A stretch of 64,000 bases of DNA from Anaeramoeba flamelloides (taxonomy: Eukaryota; Metamonada; Anaeramoebidae), in NCBI GenBank assembly GCA_027625915.1, contig JANTQA010000048.1, forward strand, positions 1,488,001-1,552,000, written 5' to 3'. A model generated the notes under the pieces. It did no database searches. It saw only the letters and a program-made list of their open reading frames with translations, and was not told the origin of the DNA. A program made the position numbers and the translations under genes. Below, piece after piece: positions 1-11,312 of the stretch (the stretch's first letter is position 1; the number at the start of each line of letters is the position of its first letter).

Positions 1-1029
1 AATACTGTTGATTATTATACCACAAATATGATATTTGTTGATAAGGCATAACAAGATGTAAATGCTTATCTTTTTCAATATAAGAATTTTTCTTGGTAGT
101 GATGTATTTTATATTATTTTTTTAAAATGTTAATTCCTAACACAAAAATGATTAATTCTGGGCCGACGGGTGGCTCAGAAAACAAGTCATGCCAATGATG
201 GCTTTTTGCTTAAATTAGTAAAACATTTAGGTTCTATGAACTGAAGTGGTGTTAATATTAAACAGATTTGGATTATCAAAGAGACCTTGTTATTATGATT
301 GGAAATATTTAAAAAGAAATTCTGGTACTTATTAATTTTGCGATAAATATAATTTCCATTTATCACAGTTACTATTTTGCTGGGGTACATTTTCTGGAAA
401 TCCAATTTATTAAAAAAATAGAAACTTGAAAAAAATTTTCCATTTTTCATTTGTACTTTTTCAAATTTGTTCTGATTTAGAAACAGGCTTATTAGTGGGT
501 TATTTAGAAGATGGGTGATTATATTTTTTAAATTCTGGAAAAAGTTATTCTTGTTTAAAATGCGTCAATTCTGTGTACGTAATGACATATAACATAAAAA
601 AGCAATAAAATATATTTTGGAAATTCTCAAAACTTTTATAAAGCCATTTTAAAAAAGTTTGATCAAAAACAATTTTTAAAAATCTACTAAAAATAGGCCT
701 ATTGAAGTTTATTGGCCGTATTAACGATAGTTCTAAAAACTTTTTTTGTCACTCTTTTTTAAAAATGGTTATATGGTATTATTAATTAGGATAAGAAATA
801 ACTCAAATTGTTATTTTCTTATACAGTGATTTTAAAAAATTTAATTTTTCCTCAAATTGCCTGGGATGACCATTTTAATAACCACTTTAATGTTAATTTT
901 TTTTATTTTATTTTTAAAACAATGAATTAATAACAACAGACCCAGTGAAAAAACCCATTTGGTAAACATCTAAAGAAACGAATTATTTTAGTTTCAAATC
1001 AAACTAACCCCAAATTAATGAAATAAATA
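1..1029. other. Intergenic or intronic AT-rich DNA
   Basis: I see no supportable gene. The only open frame of any length (187-450, minus) is Phe/Asn/Ile-rich low-complexity translation without domain character. Because the exon at 1857 begins at a splice acceptor in mid-codon, part of this stretch may be an upstream intron of that gene. Confidence 0.4.
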
Positions 1030-1141
1030 TTAAACAACAAAAATTAAATTTTCTTTTTTTTTTCATTTAATATAAGTGCTAAAATTTCACTTGTTTTCCA
1101 TTAGTAATTTTTTTTAATTTCTTAAATTAATAAAAATCGCC

Positions 1142-1218
1142 GTTAGATTTTCTTTAATTTAAAAGAATTGAGTAAAATCAAAGATTTCCCTCTATTCTTT
1201 TGAATTCTGAAAAAGTTA
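1142..1218. repeat. Short hairpin repeat, copy C1
   Basis: Imperfect palindrome: AAAAGAATTGAGTAAAATC on one side and CTCTATTCTTTTGAATTCTG on the other can pair. The same hairpin occurs at 1264, 4026, 4150, 12677, 22875, 31969 and 63744. This copy lies within the tRNA-headed repeat. Confidence 0.7.
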
Positions 1219-1263
1219 GTCACTCTATGGTACTCTACGGCGCATGACGGACACTTCTGTTTC

Positions 1264-1327
1264 GGCTTTCCAGAGTTTAAAAGAATAGAGTAAAATCAAA
1301 ATTTTTTACTCTATTCTTTTGAATTTA
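1264..1327. repeat. Short hairpin repeat, copy C2
   Basis: Nearly symmetric hairpin: AAAAGAATAGAGTAAAATC pairs with TTTTACTCTATTCTTTT. It is followed by an A-rich run and a second CTCTACG motif. It lies within the left tRNA-headed repeat, about 50 bases from C1. Confidence 0.7.
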
Positions 1328-1856
1328 AGAAATTAAAAAAAAAAACAACTACTTCAGAGCACTCTACGAACCCATAATTTTTATTAGAGATTTTATTGAA
1401 CCCAGTGAGAGAGTGAATCTGTACAATCCTCCCAAGAATCGGACGAACTCCATAAATCGAGAGGGATTTTGTTCCAACTCTTATTTGGGCTCGATTTTTA
1501 TAATATTCAGAAAGATTCTAATTCGTCAAACGATTTCTTCAAAGAATTAGTGGTTCTATAAAGCATAAGCCCAATTTTTAATTAAAATTACAACTTGAGG
1601 TTTTTGTAACTTTTTGAGAAAATGATAGGCAATCAGAAATAATGTGGTTCAGAAGAATCGAACACCAGGCTTCGGATTGTTAGTTAGCCGTGCAACTACT
1701 GGTATATTGCAGGCTATCTAAATTTTTTTTTAAAAATTTAAAATGATCGAGATGGAAATTCTTGTGTTCAAATAAAATGTCTTATTAACCTATCCTTTTT
1801 TTTATTGATCTTTATTTTAATTTTTTTTTTTTTTATTTTGCAATTAATTATTTTAG

Positions 1857-4800
1857 AAAAATAACAATTGAAAAAGTTGATCAAAAAAAACAAGAAGAGG
1901 GGAAAACAAAGAAAGAAACCGAAAAAGAAAAAGAAAAAGAAACTGAAAAAGAAACAGAGAAAGAAACTGAAAAAAAAACTGAAAAAGAAACAGAGAAAGA
2001 AACAGAGAAAGAAAATGAAAAAGAAACTGAAAAAGAAACTGAAAAAGAAAAAGAAAAAGAAAAAGAAAAAGAAAATGAAAATGAAAAAGAAAACTTAATT
2101 AAAAATTATTTATTGGATTATAGACCTTGGGATTGTAATTTAATACCAACGGAGCCAAAGCCAGAATTTTATTTAACTTTAGAAGAATACGAAAGGGCAC
2201 TGAGGAGGTGGACAAAAGTTGTTGTATCGCAATCGAAAGTTCTACCCATGCATCCAAGACAATTGCAAGAACAAGCACTTTTGAAGTCTTATAAAAAAAA
2301 AATTAAAAGACAAATTAAAAAAAATGGATCACATTATTATTTTAGAGGACATACTGACTGGCTGAATAATTTATCTTCAAAAGTCCAACGCCACAGAATC
2401 CAACCCCTCAAAAATTCAATACCTCCACCACCACCAATGCCCGATTATCCAATCACATGTATTCAAGATTGGGATACAATCGATAATCCCACACAAAAAA
2501 CATTAAAAGATTTTGTTAAAACTTTAACAAAAATACAACAAATTAATTTTGTTAAAAACCTCTCTAATCAAAGAAATATTATTGGCAAATATAAATCTAT
2601 ATTTAAAGTATGAGACAATTATTTAAACAGATATAAATATTTTTACATTTCTTTACTTTATATATTTTTCTTTTCATTCACTTATTTAAATATTTTAATA
2701 ACTGTATGTAAATATTAAAAATTAATCAAAAAACACAATAAATAGAATCTTCATCAAATTAAAATAAATCATTGGTCTAGATTTCATTTAATACGAAACG
2801 ATGTCACGGAACAAGAATCAAAGGCAAGGTATCCAAATTTAAAAAAATTTGAATCAAAATTAATTTTATATACAATACCTGAATATGACTGCAAAAAACC
2901 AATACCTTGGAAAACCTTACAACGCACAAACGAATATCGTGAATACGAAAAGGAAATCGAAAATATTCATTATTCAATTCGTTTTACAAATTTTATTCAA
3001 AATAAGTTACTAGAAAAAAACACAAAAAATGTAAATATTTTTTTTTTTTTTCATATTTTATTATTAGTATTTATTTGTTTTTTTTTTTTTAATAAATTTA
3101 GTTTTCTGGAATAAGTTTTGTTTAAAGATGTCATTTTTAATTCTCAAAAAAAAAAAAAAGAAAAAAAAAAGAAAAAGTTCTTGTATCAGGAGTTATAACT
3201 TTTTAGAAATAACAAATTTTTTTTAACAATATTTATTACGACTGTAAAATGCACTAATATTGAAAGACTAATTCTTTATCCTATAAATATTCTTTTTATT
3301 TCAATTTTTTTTTTCTTTTCCGATTTTCTTATATTTTTGTTGAATTTTTTATAAAAATTTTGAAATTTGCATTTTAATTTTTTTCTCAAAATTTAGAAAT
3401 TGATAGATTTGAAATTGATTCTTAACTAAAAAAAGGACATGTTAACCCAAATTGAAATCTCTTAACATCGTCTTCCCGACTCCTTTTTAATTATTGAAAA
3501 CCAGTCTATTTTTCTTTTTTTTATAAAGAATCAAAAATATTAAAATTTAAGAATTTTGTGATTGGCTAGTGGTCCAGCTCCCAACTTACAATCCGAAGGC
3601 TGGATGGAGTTTTAATCTTGATAACCAAATTATTTTTGATTGCTTATCATTTTCTCAAAATTTTACAAAAACCTACAAGTTGTGATTTTAATTAAAAATT
3701 GGGCTTATGCTTTATAGAACCGCTAATTTTTTGAAGAAAACCTTTAAACGAATTGGAATCTTTTTCACTATTATAAAAATCGAGGCAGGCTATGGAATTG
3801 TACAAAACTCCTCTCGATTTATTGGGGTGATTTGATTCTTGAGAGAATTGACCAGATTCTCTCTCCCACTAGGTTAAATAATATCTCTAATAAAAATTAA
3901 ACATCCTGGGAGTTCAGTAGAATGCCGTCAAGTACCTCGTTTTTTTTTTTTTTTAATTGTAGAAATAAAAAGAAAAAAAAAAGAAATTTTCTTAGAATTT
4001 CTAAAATTAAAAAAAAACTAATAGTTCGGTTTTCCAGAATTTGAAAGAATTGAGAAATTTTTGATTTTCATCAATTCTTTTGAATTCTGGAAAACCTAGG
4101 ATACTTTCGTTAGGTTTTTTTTATTTCTTAAATGAAAAAAAAATGCCATTAGCTTTTCCATTATTTAAAAGAATTGAGTAAAATCTTTGTTTTTTTTTTC
4201 ATTCTTTTAAATTCTGACACTCTACGGCACTTAACGGACACTTTCAATATTTATCATCAGTTATTTTTCTTCCCTATTTGAGTTTTTTTAGATTATAAGA
4301 GTGTTTTCAAAACTATTAGTTATTATCTATTCAAGCAAATACCCCAAAGCCGAATTAAAGGAAAATTCATTGTCGCATCCATTTAAAAATTTTTACTCTA
4401 AAATAGATCCTTTTTTCTCAACTAGAAACTTTTTAAAATCACAGTACTAATAACAACAAAAAATTTAACATCCTCAAGATTTTTAATTATTCAAATATTG
4501 ATTATATTGTGAACAAACTTTATTAACAAGGATGAAATGATAATTGAAGTAATAGTTTTGTCTAACTTGAAATTTACAATTTTATTTTTTCATACTAGTA
4601 TATACAATAAATATTTTTAGGATTTTCCACAAAAAAATGTAATGGTAGAAACAATTATTTTATTTTATTTTATCCTGATAACCACAAAAAAAAAAAAAAA
4701 AAAAAAAACACTTCCATTTGATCAAATTATATTAACCTTATTTAAAAATAGACATCTTTTCAAAGAAAATTATTTTTTTTTTTTTCAAATACTAAAACAT

Positions 4801-7800
4801 ATTTTATTTCAATTTTTTTTACTCTATTAGATTTAATTAATATTTAATCAAATTATTTTTATAAACTTTTTTCTATATTTATTTTTTTTTTTTACTTTTT
4901 TAATTTAATATAATTATTTTTATTTTAATAGTCAAAAGAAAAAATATTTCAAGAAATTAATGATATTGTTTCCAATGAAAATTTTTCTCTTGAAGATTTG
5001 ATCAAAATTTTCTATTTAAATCAATCATTAGAAGACTTTCAATTATTATTTAAAAAAAACACAAAACTTAAAAATAAAATCAAATTATTTAAAATCGTAA
5101 AAAGAAAAAATTTCCATAATATATTAAATATTTTTAAAAATACAACAAATGAAATTATTCATTCTAAAGTAGCATTTTTTATAAAACGAATTATTCAAAG
5201 AAAAGTGGGAACCAAACTTATTCAAAAATATATTCAAAAAAATAAATTAATGGAATTGTATAATTTAAATTATTCTTTGTATTTTTTTCAAAAAATTCCT
5301 ATTTCAATTTTCCCAGTAATGGAAGAAATGAAAGAACGTATTCAAATGGTAAGTTATTTTAATTTTATTTTTATTTTTTTTTTATTCAAATAACTATTCA
5401 GTCGCTTGTTAAAAATTATTATTATTATTGTTTAATAAAATTATTTTTTTTTATTAAACTAATATTGAAAATTAATTAAATTTCAAAATTTTGGACACAG
5501 TTTACACAGTTGAAAGAATAACAATAATACAGTTTCCTTCAATTTGAAAATAATTTTGAGTTTAAAAAAGATTATTATCATTGTTTTGTCTTTTCTGTTT
5601 GGTTTTTCATTTGGTTTTTACTAATTACTTAATCTGTTTTGTTAGATCTGTAATTTTTTATCAAATAATGAATATAAGGTTAAAGTTGAGTTCAGTGAAA
5701 TAGAAAAATCACAAAAGATAAGTTGATGGTATCTAACCATTTGATCGATTAAAAATTGTTGGTGAAATTTCAACAAATTTACCAATGAATTTTTTGTTAA
5801 GTTCGTTTCATTATTTTGAATAAAAAGATTTTTTTTTTTCGTTTGATATTTTTTTCTTTTATTTGGATGAAAATGATTACTTATAAAAACATTAATAATG
5901 GGAAACTTAATATGGTTTTAAATTAGGTTTGGAAAAACATCAAAATTAAGATTTTTTTACAAGCTATTTTTTGATTTTGGATGTGTCCAAATTTTTGGAA
6001 TGGAGTTTATAACACTATTTTCTTCTTTTTTATATTAGATTATAGTGATATTGTATTGACAATATATATATAAATATAATCAAATTACTAAAGTGAAAAA
6101 TAATAAACAACACATTTTTATTACATTAAAAATTTAATGAATCAATTAAAATCTTGATAAAGACCAAATTAAAGCAATATTGAATGTTTAAAAACAAAAA
6201 TAACTTATTTTTTTGACAACTACTTTTGCTTAATCGGCTTATTATTAAACTCTATTTAAATTTTACTATAGTTAAACATCAAGTTGATTGTCGTTATATT
6301 CTTATCAAATCTGAAATTTTAACATGCTTAAAAAAAGAAAAGCCAAATGTATAATTTTTAAAACATTACTTTGAAAAGTTGCTAATGATTTTATTTTAAA
6401 TCATCAGTTCTATTCAAATAATAATATTAATTTAAATTTAATTATTCAATCTTATGTTTTTTTTTTTTAAAAATAATATTCGATTAATTTTTAATATTAT
6501 TGTAAAATATATTAATAGTTTTTTTTTAATCATAATTATTACTTGATCTAAACAATAAAATTTTGAAAAATAAATTACAAATCTTAAAATTTTTAAATAA
6601 TATCACTAATCAACTCGTTATTCCAAATTTAAAAAATTTTGCAAGTGATCAAATCGTGAACCAAATAAATATTAATATTAATATTTAAATATTAACAAAC
6701 AAACAAAACAAACATACAAACAAAAATAAATCAATAAATAATAAATAAATAAATATAAATAAAAATCAATTAATAGCGTTATACTCCCCAATCGTTAATT
6801 ATAAGATTAAGAAGATATTTATATTTAATTTATTATATTTCATTAATTAAAAATGGTGTTCAAAGAAATTATGGCACTTTTAATTCAAAAATGGAAACTT
6901 TAATTACCATGCTAGAAGAAAAAAAAACGGAATTTGAAAACAAAATAATCAAGGTCTTAACCAAAAAAACAATTCAAATTACTCAAAATTTATTTGAGGG
7001 TATTGCAAATCGAAATTCTGAGATTTCAATCTTCTTTTTATGGATCCTTATTAGACTGTTTAATATTGATGATGAAAAAATCTTTTCAATATTTACACGA
7101 GAGGATGTAGATTTTATTGGATGGCTCATAAAATTCTCAAGTTCCAAATTTACCCATGCAAAAAATGCATCCAAAGTATTATGGAATTTTTTAAATACAA
7201 GAATTTATCGATCATTTTTAGCAAAGGCTATTTCCACAAAGCCATTTTTATTTTTAAATCTTTTTATACAAAAAAATGAAATTTCAAAAAATGAAAAAAC
7301 TCTTTTAGAAAAAAAATTTAAAAGAAGTAGTATCCAAAAAATTAGATGGTTTGTTGAACAAAATAGAGAATACTTTGAAGATCCTCCAGAAAAGGAAAAT
7401 ATTATCCACATTGGAACATTTAGCGCCATGGCGAACCTAGGAAAGAAAAATCAAATTTCACTGATTAAAAAAAAAGATATTATCCCAACGCCACCATTTA
7501 TGACCTTAGCCTCACTAGAGTATTTCACTTGGCTATTTAAGCAACTTATAAAAAACCGATCCTTGATTGATTTAGATAAATCGATGTTATTTACAGAGAA
7601 GTTTTATAATAAATATATTTCTCTGTTGGAATCAAATATCAAGACACCAAATATTAAATTAACTTGCTATGGGCAATTTTTTAAAGAATATGTTATATGC
7701 CTATTCCAATTGCAATTGATCTCTGCAGCGCAGATACCGAAAAATGCATCATCTAAAAAGAATTCCCAATCACGATCGGCACAACTTAATCGGGACTCTC

Positions 7801-8705
7801 CTAAAAAGAGAAAAAGAACTGGCTCGTTGACTTCAAAATTATTCAAAACAAACAATCCAAATAGCGAAGTGAGCAATAGTGGAGAAAATGAAGGCAGTAA
7901 AAAGAGTAAAAAATTATTAAAAAAATTAAAAAAAACTTATAAAATAGATATCAAAATAGACTTTGACGATATTTATAAATTATTTGATTTCATTAGGCTA
8001 TCACCAGAAAATGAATATGAATTTAAAACCAAAATTTTAAATTCAATTAGAATCTTTTTGAGAAACCGTTCAATTTTCTTACAAATCTATAACGATGGCA
8101 AAATATTTGATCTCATAAAGCAATTGTGCTACGATAACTCAAACATCACATTTAATAACGCTGCTTGGAGATTATTTTTTGAATGTGTTGAATACCATTC
8201 AGAAACCATCTCCTATTTAATCGAAATCGAACAACTGAAATCCTTCTTGACACCACCAAACGATGTCATTTTGATAACTAACCAACTATTTTATTTACAT
8301 AAAATCTTTTGGTTGCCAGAAATGGAACAAAAGAGAGCTTTCGAACAACAAAAGCCCTTTAGAAGATATTACGAAAAGGACCCTTTGAAAAGCATGAGAA
8401 AGGATCGAAGAAATATTTTAAGTTATTTTATTAAAAAATTGTGCTTTACCAGACTGCATACAATTTTTAAAATGTTTGAAAAGCAACAAAACAGCCAGGC
8501 TTTTATCAGATTAAGTAAAATATATTTTACAATTTTGCAAAAAGGCACATTTAATAAGCTCTTCCAAGAATTTAAAAATGTCGAAGAATATATGATAGGA
8601 ATCAAATATTTTGAAAAATTAACTCCAAAATTAATCATATATCCAACTATTCAATCACCATCAGCTAAAAGTCTAAAAAAAAAGAAAAGTCGTTTTATGT
8701 TTTAA
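1857..8705 (+). CDS. Large multi-exon protein of unknown function, 5' incomplete
   Basis: Five exons join in phase by eye: 1857-2607 (acceptor at 1855-1856, mid-codon, so an earlier exon is missing), 2746-3030, a micro-exon 4621-4638, 4932-5348 and 6777-8705 (stop), giving about 1,130 residues. The protein starts with a Glu/Lys/Thr repeat (about residues 1-80), then a Pro/Trp-containing segment with DYRPWDCNLIP and YERALRRW, a polyproline stretch PPPPPMP, and a long helical C-terminal region that could be ARM/HEAT-like, interrupted by a basic Ser-rich linker (KKRKRTGS, possible nuclear signal). The downstream intron 5349-6776 carries a family A element, and intron 3031-4620 carries a tRNA-headed repeat. 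I recognise no catalytic motif and do not assign a function. That the exons form one gene rests on phase continuity; the exon at 6777 could alternatively begin a separate gene at ATG 6891. Confidence 0.7.
4026..4100. repeat. Short hairpin repeat, copy C3
   Basis: Palindrome TTTTCCAGAATTTGAAAGAA ... TTCTTTTGAATTCTGGAAAA followed by CCTAGG. One of the best-preserved copies of the hairpin family. Confidence 0.75.
4150..4216. repeat. Short hairpin repeat, copy C4
   Basis: Second hairpin in the right tRNA-headed repeat: TTTAAAAGAATTGAGTAAAA against ATTCTTTTAAATTCTG, followed directly by CACTCTACGGCACTTAACGG. Confidence 0.65.
5478..6009 (-). mobile_element. Family A non-autonomous element, copy A1
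   Basis: About 530 bases bounded by inverted ends resembling TTCCAAAAATTTGGACAC (left end here TTTCAAAATTTTGGACACAG, right end GTGTCCAAATTTTTGGAA) next to TA dinucleotides. The interior matches 10434-10965 in the same orientation and 49279-49813 reversed, including a GTTAGATCT block and an ATTGTTGGTGAAATTTCAAC block. No transposase frame is present. TA flanks and short inverted ends suggest a Tc1/mariner-type MITE. It lies in the intron 5349-6776 of the large gene. Confidence 0.8.
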
Positions 8706-8921
8706 TTTTTGATTTTTTTTTTGATTTTTTTTTTGATTTTTTTTTTTTTCTCAAAGAAAAAAATGTGAAAATCTTTGAAATAGAAATTTATTTTTTTTTT
8801 TTTCTTTTTTATATTACTTTTCAAAATATTAATATCAATTAAAATATTTCTTTTATTTATTTTATTTCTTTTATTTATTTTATTTATTTTCAAAAAATAT
8901 ATTCTAGAAGAAAGAATTATA

Positions 8922-9490
8922 TAAGGTTTACAATCCCTGAAATCCGAAAAAAAATTATCTTGTGTCGTTTGTTGAACTACTTGTTAATTTGATTCTTAAG
9001 TGATCGATTTTGTACTTGGTATGGGTTTTAATAGTGGTTCAAAATGGCAATTTTTGACAATTTATTATTTTTTTTTCCGAAATCCAAATTGAAGAGTGTA
9101 AGACTAATTGACTGGAACTTAAGTTATTAAAAAAATGTGGTTTGTGGGTTGTTGATTGAAATTTTTAATTATGTTTGGTTTTATTGGGAGCTTTTTAAAA
9201 AAAAAATTTATTTTTTCATTTAGTTAATTGACAAAAAATTAAATGAAAAGATAATATTCTACAACCCAAAAATCTAAATTTATTCTTAAAAACCTACTAA
9301 TCTATAAATCTTAAACTCTTCAATTTGGATTTCGGAAAAAAAAATAAAAAATTGTCAAAAATTGCAATTTTGAACCACTATTAAAACCCATACCAAGTCC
9401 AAGATTGATCATCTTAAGAACTAAATTAAAATATCACCATAACCTTACACAAGATAATCTTTTTTCAAATTTCAGGGATTGTAAACCTTA
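8922..9490. mobile_element. Foldback MITE with about 190-base inverted repeats
   Basis: The left end TAAGGTTTACAATCCCTGAA recurs inverted at the right end, and the match continues inward (GGTATGGGTTTTAATAGTGG, TTCCGAAATCCAAATTGAAG) for about 190 bases per arm around a 190-base AT-rich centre. Ends are TA-AGGTTTAC ... GTAAACCT-TA, consistent with a TA target duplication. No coding potential. It sits just downstream of the large gene's stop codon. Confidence 0.8.
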
Positions 9491-10104
9491 AATAGAGAAA
9501 GATTTTCAATATTTTAAAACCAATAAATCCTTTTGATATTAATAAAAAAAAATAAAATCTTAAAACAAAGTGAGTAATCACTATTATCATTAATATTATT
9601 TCTTCTTCAGATTATTGAACAATTAGAGAAAAATAACTCTACAATTGAAAGTTATATGAACTATTTGAAATTATTTTTTTTTAATATATTTTCATATTTT
9701 TAAAAGAGTTTAACAATCTTAAGGGATGTAAGATAGATTTAATTAGAAAATATTTAATAAAAAATATATAAACAATTTTTTTTGTAAAAAAAGTGTAGTA
9801 TTCAGAAACTATTTTTAAAATAATAATAATAATCTCAAAAAACATAAATTTTAGAAAAAAGTGTTTTTTTCCGAAAATCTTATAATATATACTCCAATTC
9901 AAAATTTTTAACAAACGAAAATTTGATTTAAGAAAAAAAATCTTAATTAATAAATTCTCAAAGGAATACCAAATTAGAACCATTCAGTAATTGAAAATGT
10001 TAGCACTTTTTTATAAATCAAAATACTCGCAAAACAAAAAATAAATAATTATTAATACTAATAAATTATGGTTGTGTTAAAATTTTTGAGAGAGGCTAAA
10101 AAAA
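9491..10104. other. AT-rich intergenic DNA
   Basis: No gene seen. The minus-strand frame 9681-9983 is Ile/Phe/Lys-rich low-complexity translation, and no conserved motif is visible. Confidence 0.4.
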
Positions 10105-10425
10105 TGATTAGTAAATTTGTTTAAATTCTATTAATAATATTGATCGATCAAATGAAATCGTTAGAGACTATCAACTAATTTTATTCGAGTTCTTCTATTT
10201 TTACCAACGCAACTTTAACATTCTATTAATCGTTGAAAAAAATTTCTGATCAAATGAAACGAGTTACGTAATTTACAAAAAGAAATGAAAACAAAAAACT
10301 AAAAAACGAAAAAAAGATTTTCATATTTTTCAAAAATAAAAATCATTTCCAATTTAAATGAATTGTATTATTGTGATTGTTTGGACTATTTTGGTTGTGT
10401 GGAAAATTTTGAATTTTAGTTTATA
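10105..10425 (+). mobile_element. Family A element, degenerate partial copy A5
   Basis: Resembles the 3' two-thirds of copy A3 in the same orientation: AATTTGTTTAAATT, ATTGATCGATCAAATG, GTTGAAAAAAATTTCTGATC and GTTACGTAAT blocks in order, ending near GGAAAATTTTGAATTTTAGTTTA. The first part is not recognisable. It meets copy A2 tail to tail across a (TA)n tract. Confidence 0.55.
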
Positions 10426-10433
10426 TATATATA

Positions 10434-10965
10434 TAAACTAGATTCCAAAAATTTGGACACAGTTTAAACAGTTGAAAGAACATCATTACTATACTTTAAA
10501 TTCAAATTGGAAAGAATTTTGATTTTACAAACAATTTCATTTTTTGTCTTTTTTTGTTTTGTTTTCATTTCCTTTTTTGCAGTTACGTAATCTGTTTCGT
10601 TAGATCTCGAAATTTTTTTTCAATGATTGTTAGAAAGTTAGTGTTGAGTTTGTTAAATTGGAAAATCAAATACAATTGGTAGATGGTATCTTATCATTTG
10701 ATAGATCAACAATTGTTGGTGAAATTTCAACAAATTTACCAATACATTTTTTGTTCCGCTCGTTTCATTATTTTGGACACACCTGTTTTTATTTTTGAGT
10801 TTTATATTTTTTTCTTTTATTTGGATGAAAATGATTACTTATAAAAACATTGATACCTTGTAACTTAAATGTTGTTTTATATTAGGTTTGGGAAAATACA
10901 ATAAATTGGGTTTTTTTTTACCTATTTTTGATTTTGGGTGTGTCCAAATTTTTGGAACGGGGTTT
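10434..10965 (-). mobile_element. Family A element, copy A2
   Basis: About 530 bases with ends ATTCCAAAAATTTGGACACA and GGTGTGTCCAAATTTTTGGA, TA on both sides. It matches copy A1 over its full length in the same orientation (TTTGTCTTTTTTTGTTTTG, GTAATCTGTTTCGTTAGATC, GGATGAAAATGATTACTTAT). No transposase. It is inserted next to a TATATATATATA tract shared with A5. Confidence 0.85.
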
Positions 10966-11136
10966 ATATATATAGGCATGTATGCATGTTTCAGTTAGAT
11001 TCTTTCTACTTGTAAATTAATTGGAATAACTTTGTAATCTACTCAGTTATGAAAAAAAATAATTATATTTCAGTAAAATGAAAAAAAAATAAATACAAGA
11101 ACTTAACTAAATAATATCTCCCTAATGTTTTTTGAA

Positions 11137-11160
11137 ATTAAATAAATAAATAAATAAATA

Positions 11161-11199
<39 letters not shown>

Positions 11200-11263
11200 C
11201 TTTTTATTATTCTTTTGAAACTTTAAAAGTGCAAAATTATTGTTAGTAATTATTATTAATCTA

Positions 11264-11298
<35 letters not shown>

Positions 11299-11300
11299 AT
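11137..11300. repeat. TAAA and TA microsatellites
   Basis: AAAT-type tandem repeats at 11141-11163 and 11263-11300 around a (TA)n tract at 11166-11195. They lie immediately downstream of the minus-strand transporter's stop codon. Confidence 0.85.
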
Positions 11301-11312
11301 TTGATATGTTTG

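Larger units (their letters stand above)
1040..1707 (-). repeat. tRNA-headed dispersed repeat, left copy
   Basis: Reading the minus strand from about 1707, there is a tRNA-like head with a B-box-like GTTCGATTC (about 1655), followed by a body that matches the plus strand at 3562-4250 in order: a segment ending TTACAAAAACC, a GGGCTTATGCTTTATAGAAC block, a TCTCTAATAAAAATTA block, a T-run, two C-hairpins and a CTCTACGG motif. The copies have diverged by many substitutions and indels. A tRNA-like head with a repeated tail is SINE-like; no LINE partner or clear tail repeat is visible. Confidence 0.6.
3556..4260 (+). repeat. tRNA-headed dispersed repeat, right copy
   Basis: Starts with an A-box-like TGGCTAGTGGTCCAGC at 3564 and, 46 bases on, a weaker B-box-like segment, which is tRNA spacing. 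The loop CTTACAA would present a UAC (Val-type) anticodon, but the anticodon and acceptor stems no longer pair, so it is not a functional tRNA. The body matches the minus strand of 1040-1707 through two hairpins and CACTCTACGGCACTTAACGG. It sits in the intron between exons 2746-3030 and 4621-4638. Confidence 0.65.

Noticed and set aside
187-450. Minus-strand 87-codon frame
   Set aside because: Low-complexity Phe/Asn/Ile/Lys translation of AT-rich DNA with no start context or motif.
1640-1710. Possible tRNA gene in the left repeat
   Set aside because: A- and B-box-like blocks are present but the acceptor, D and anticodon stems do not pair; the sequence recurs as the head of a repeat, so it is tRNA-derived, not a tRNA.
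1868-2098. 76-codon Lys-only frame
   Set aside because: It is the wrong frame of a GAAAAA-type repeat; the neighbouring frame reads Glu/Lys/Thr and runs straight into the DYRPWDC exon.
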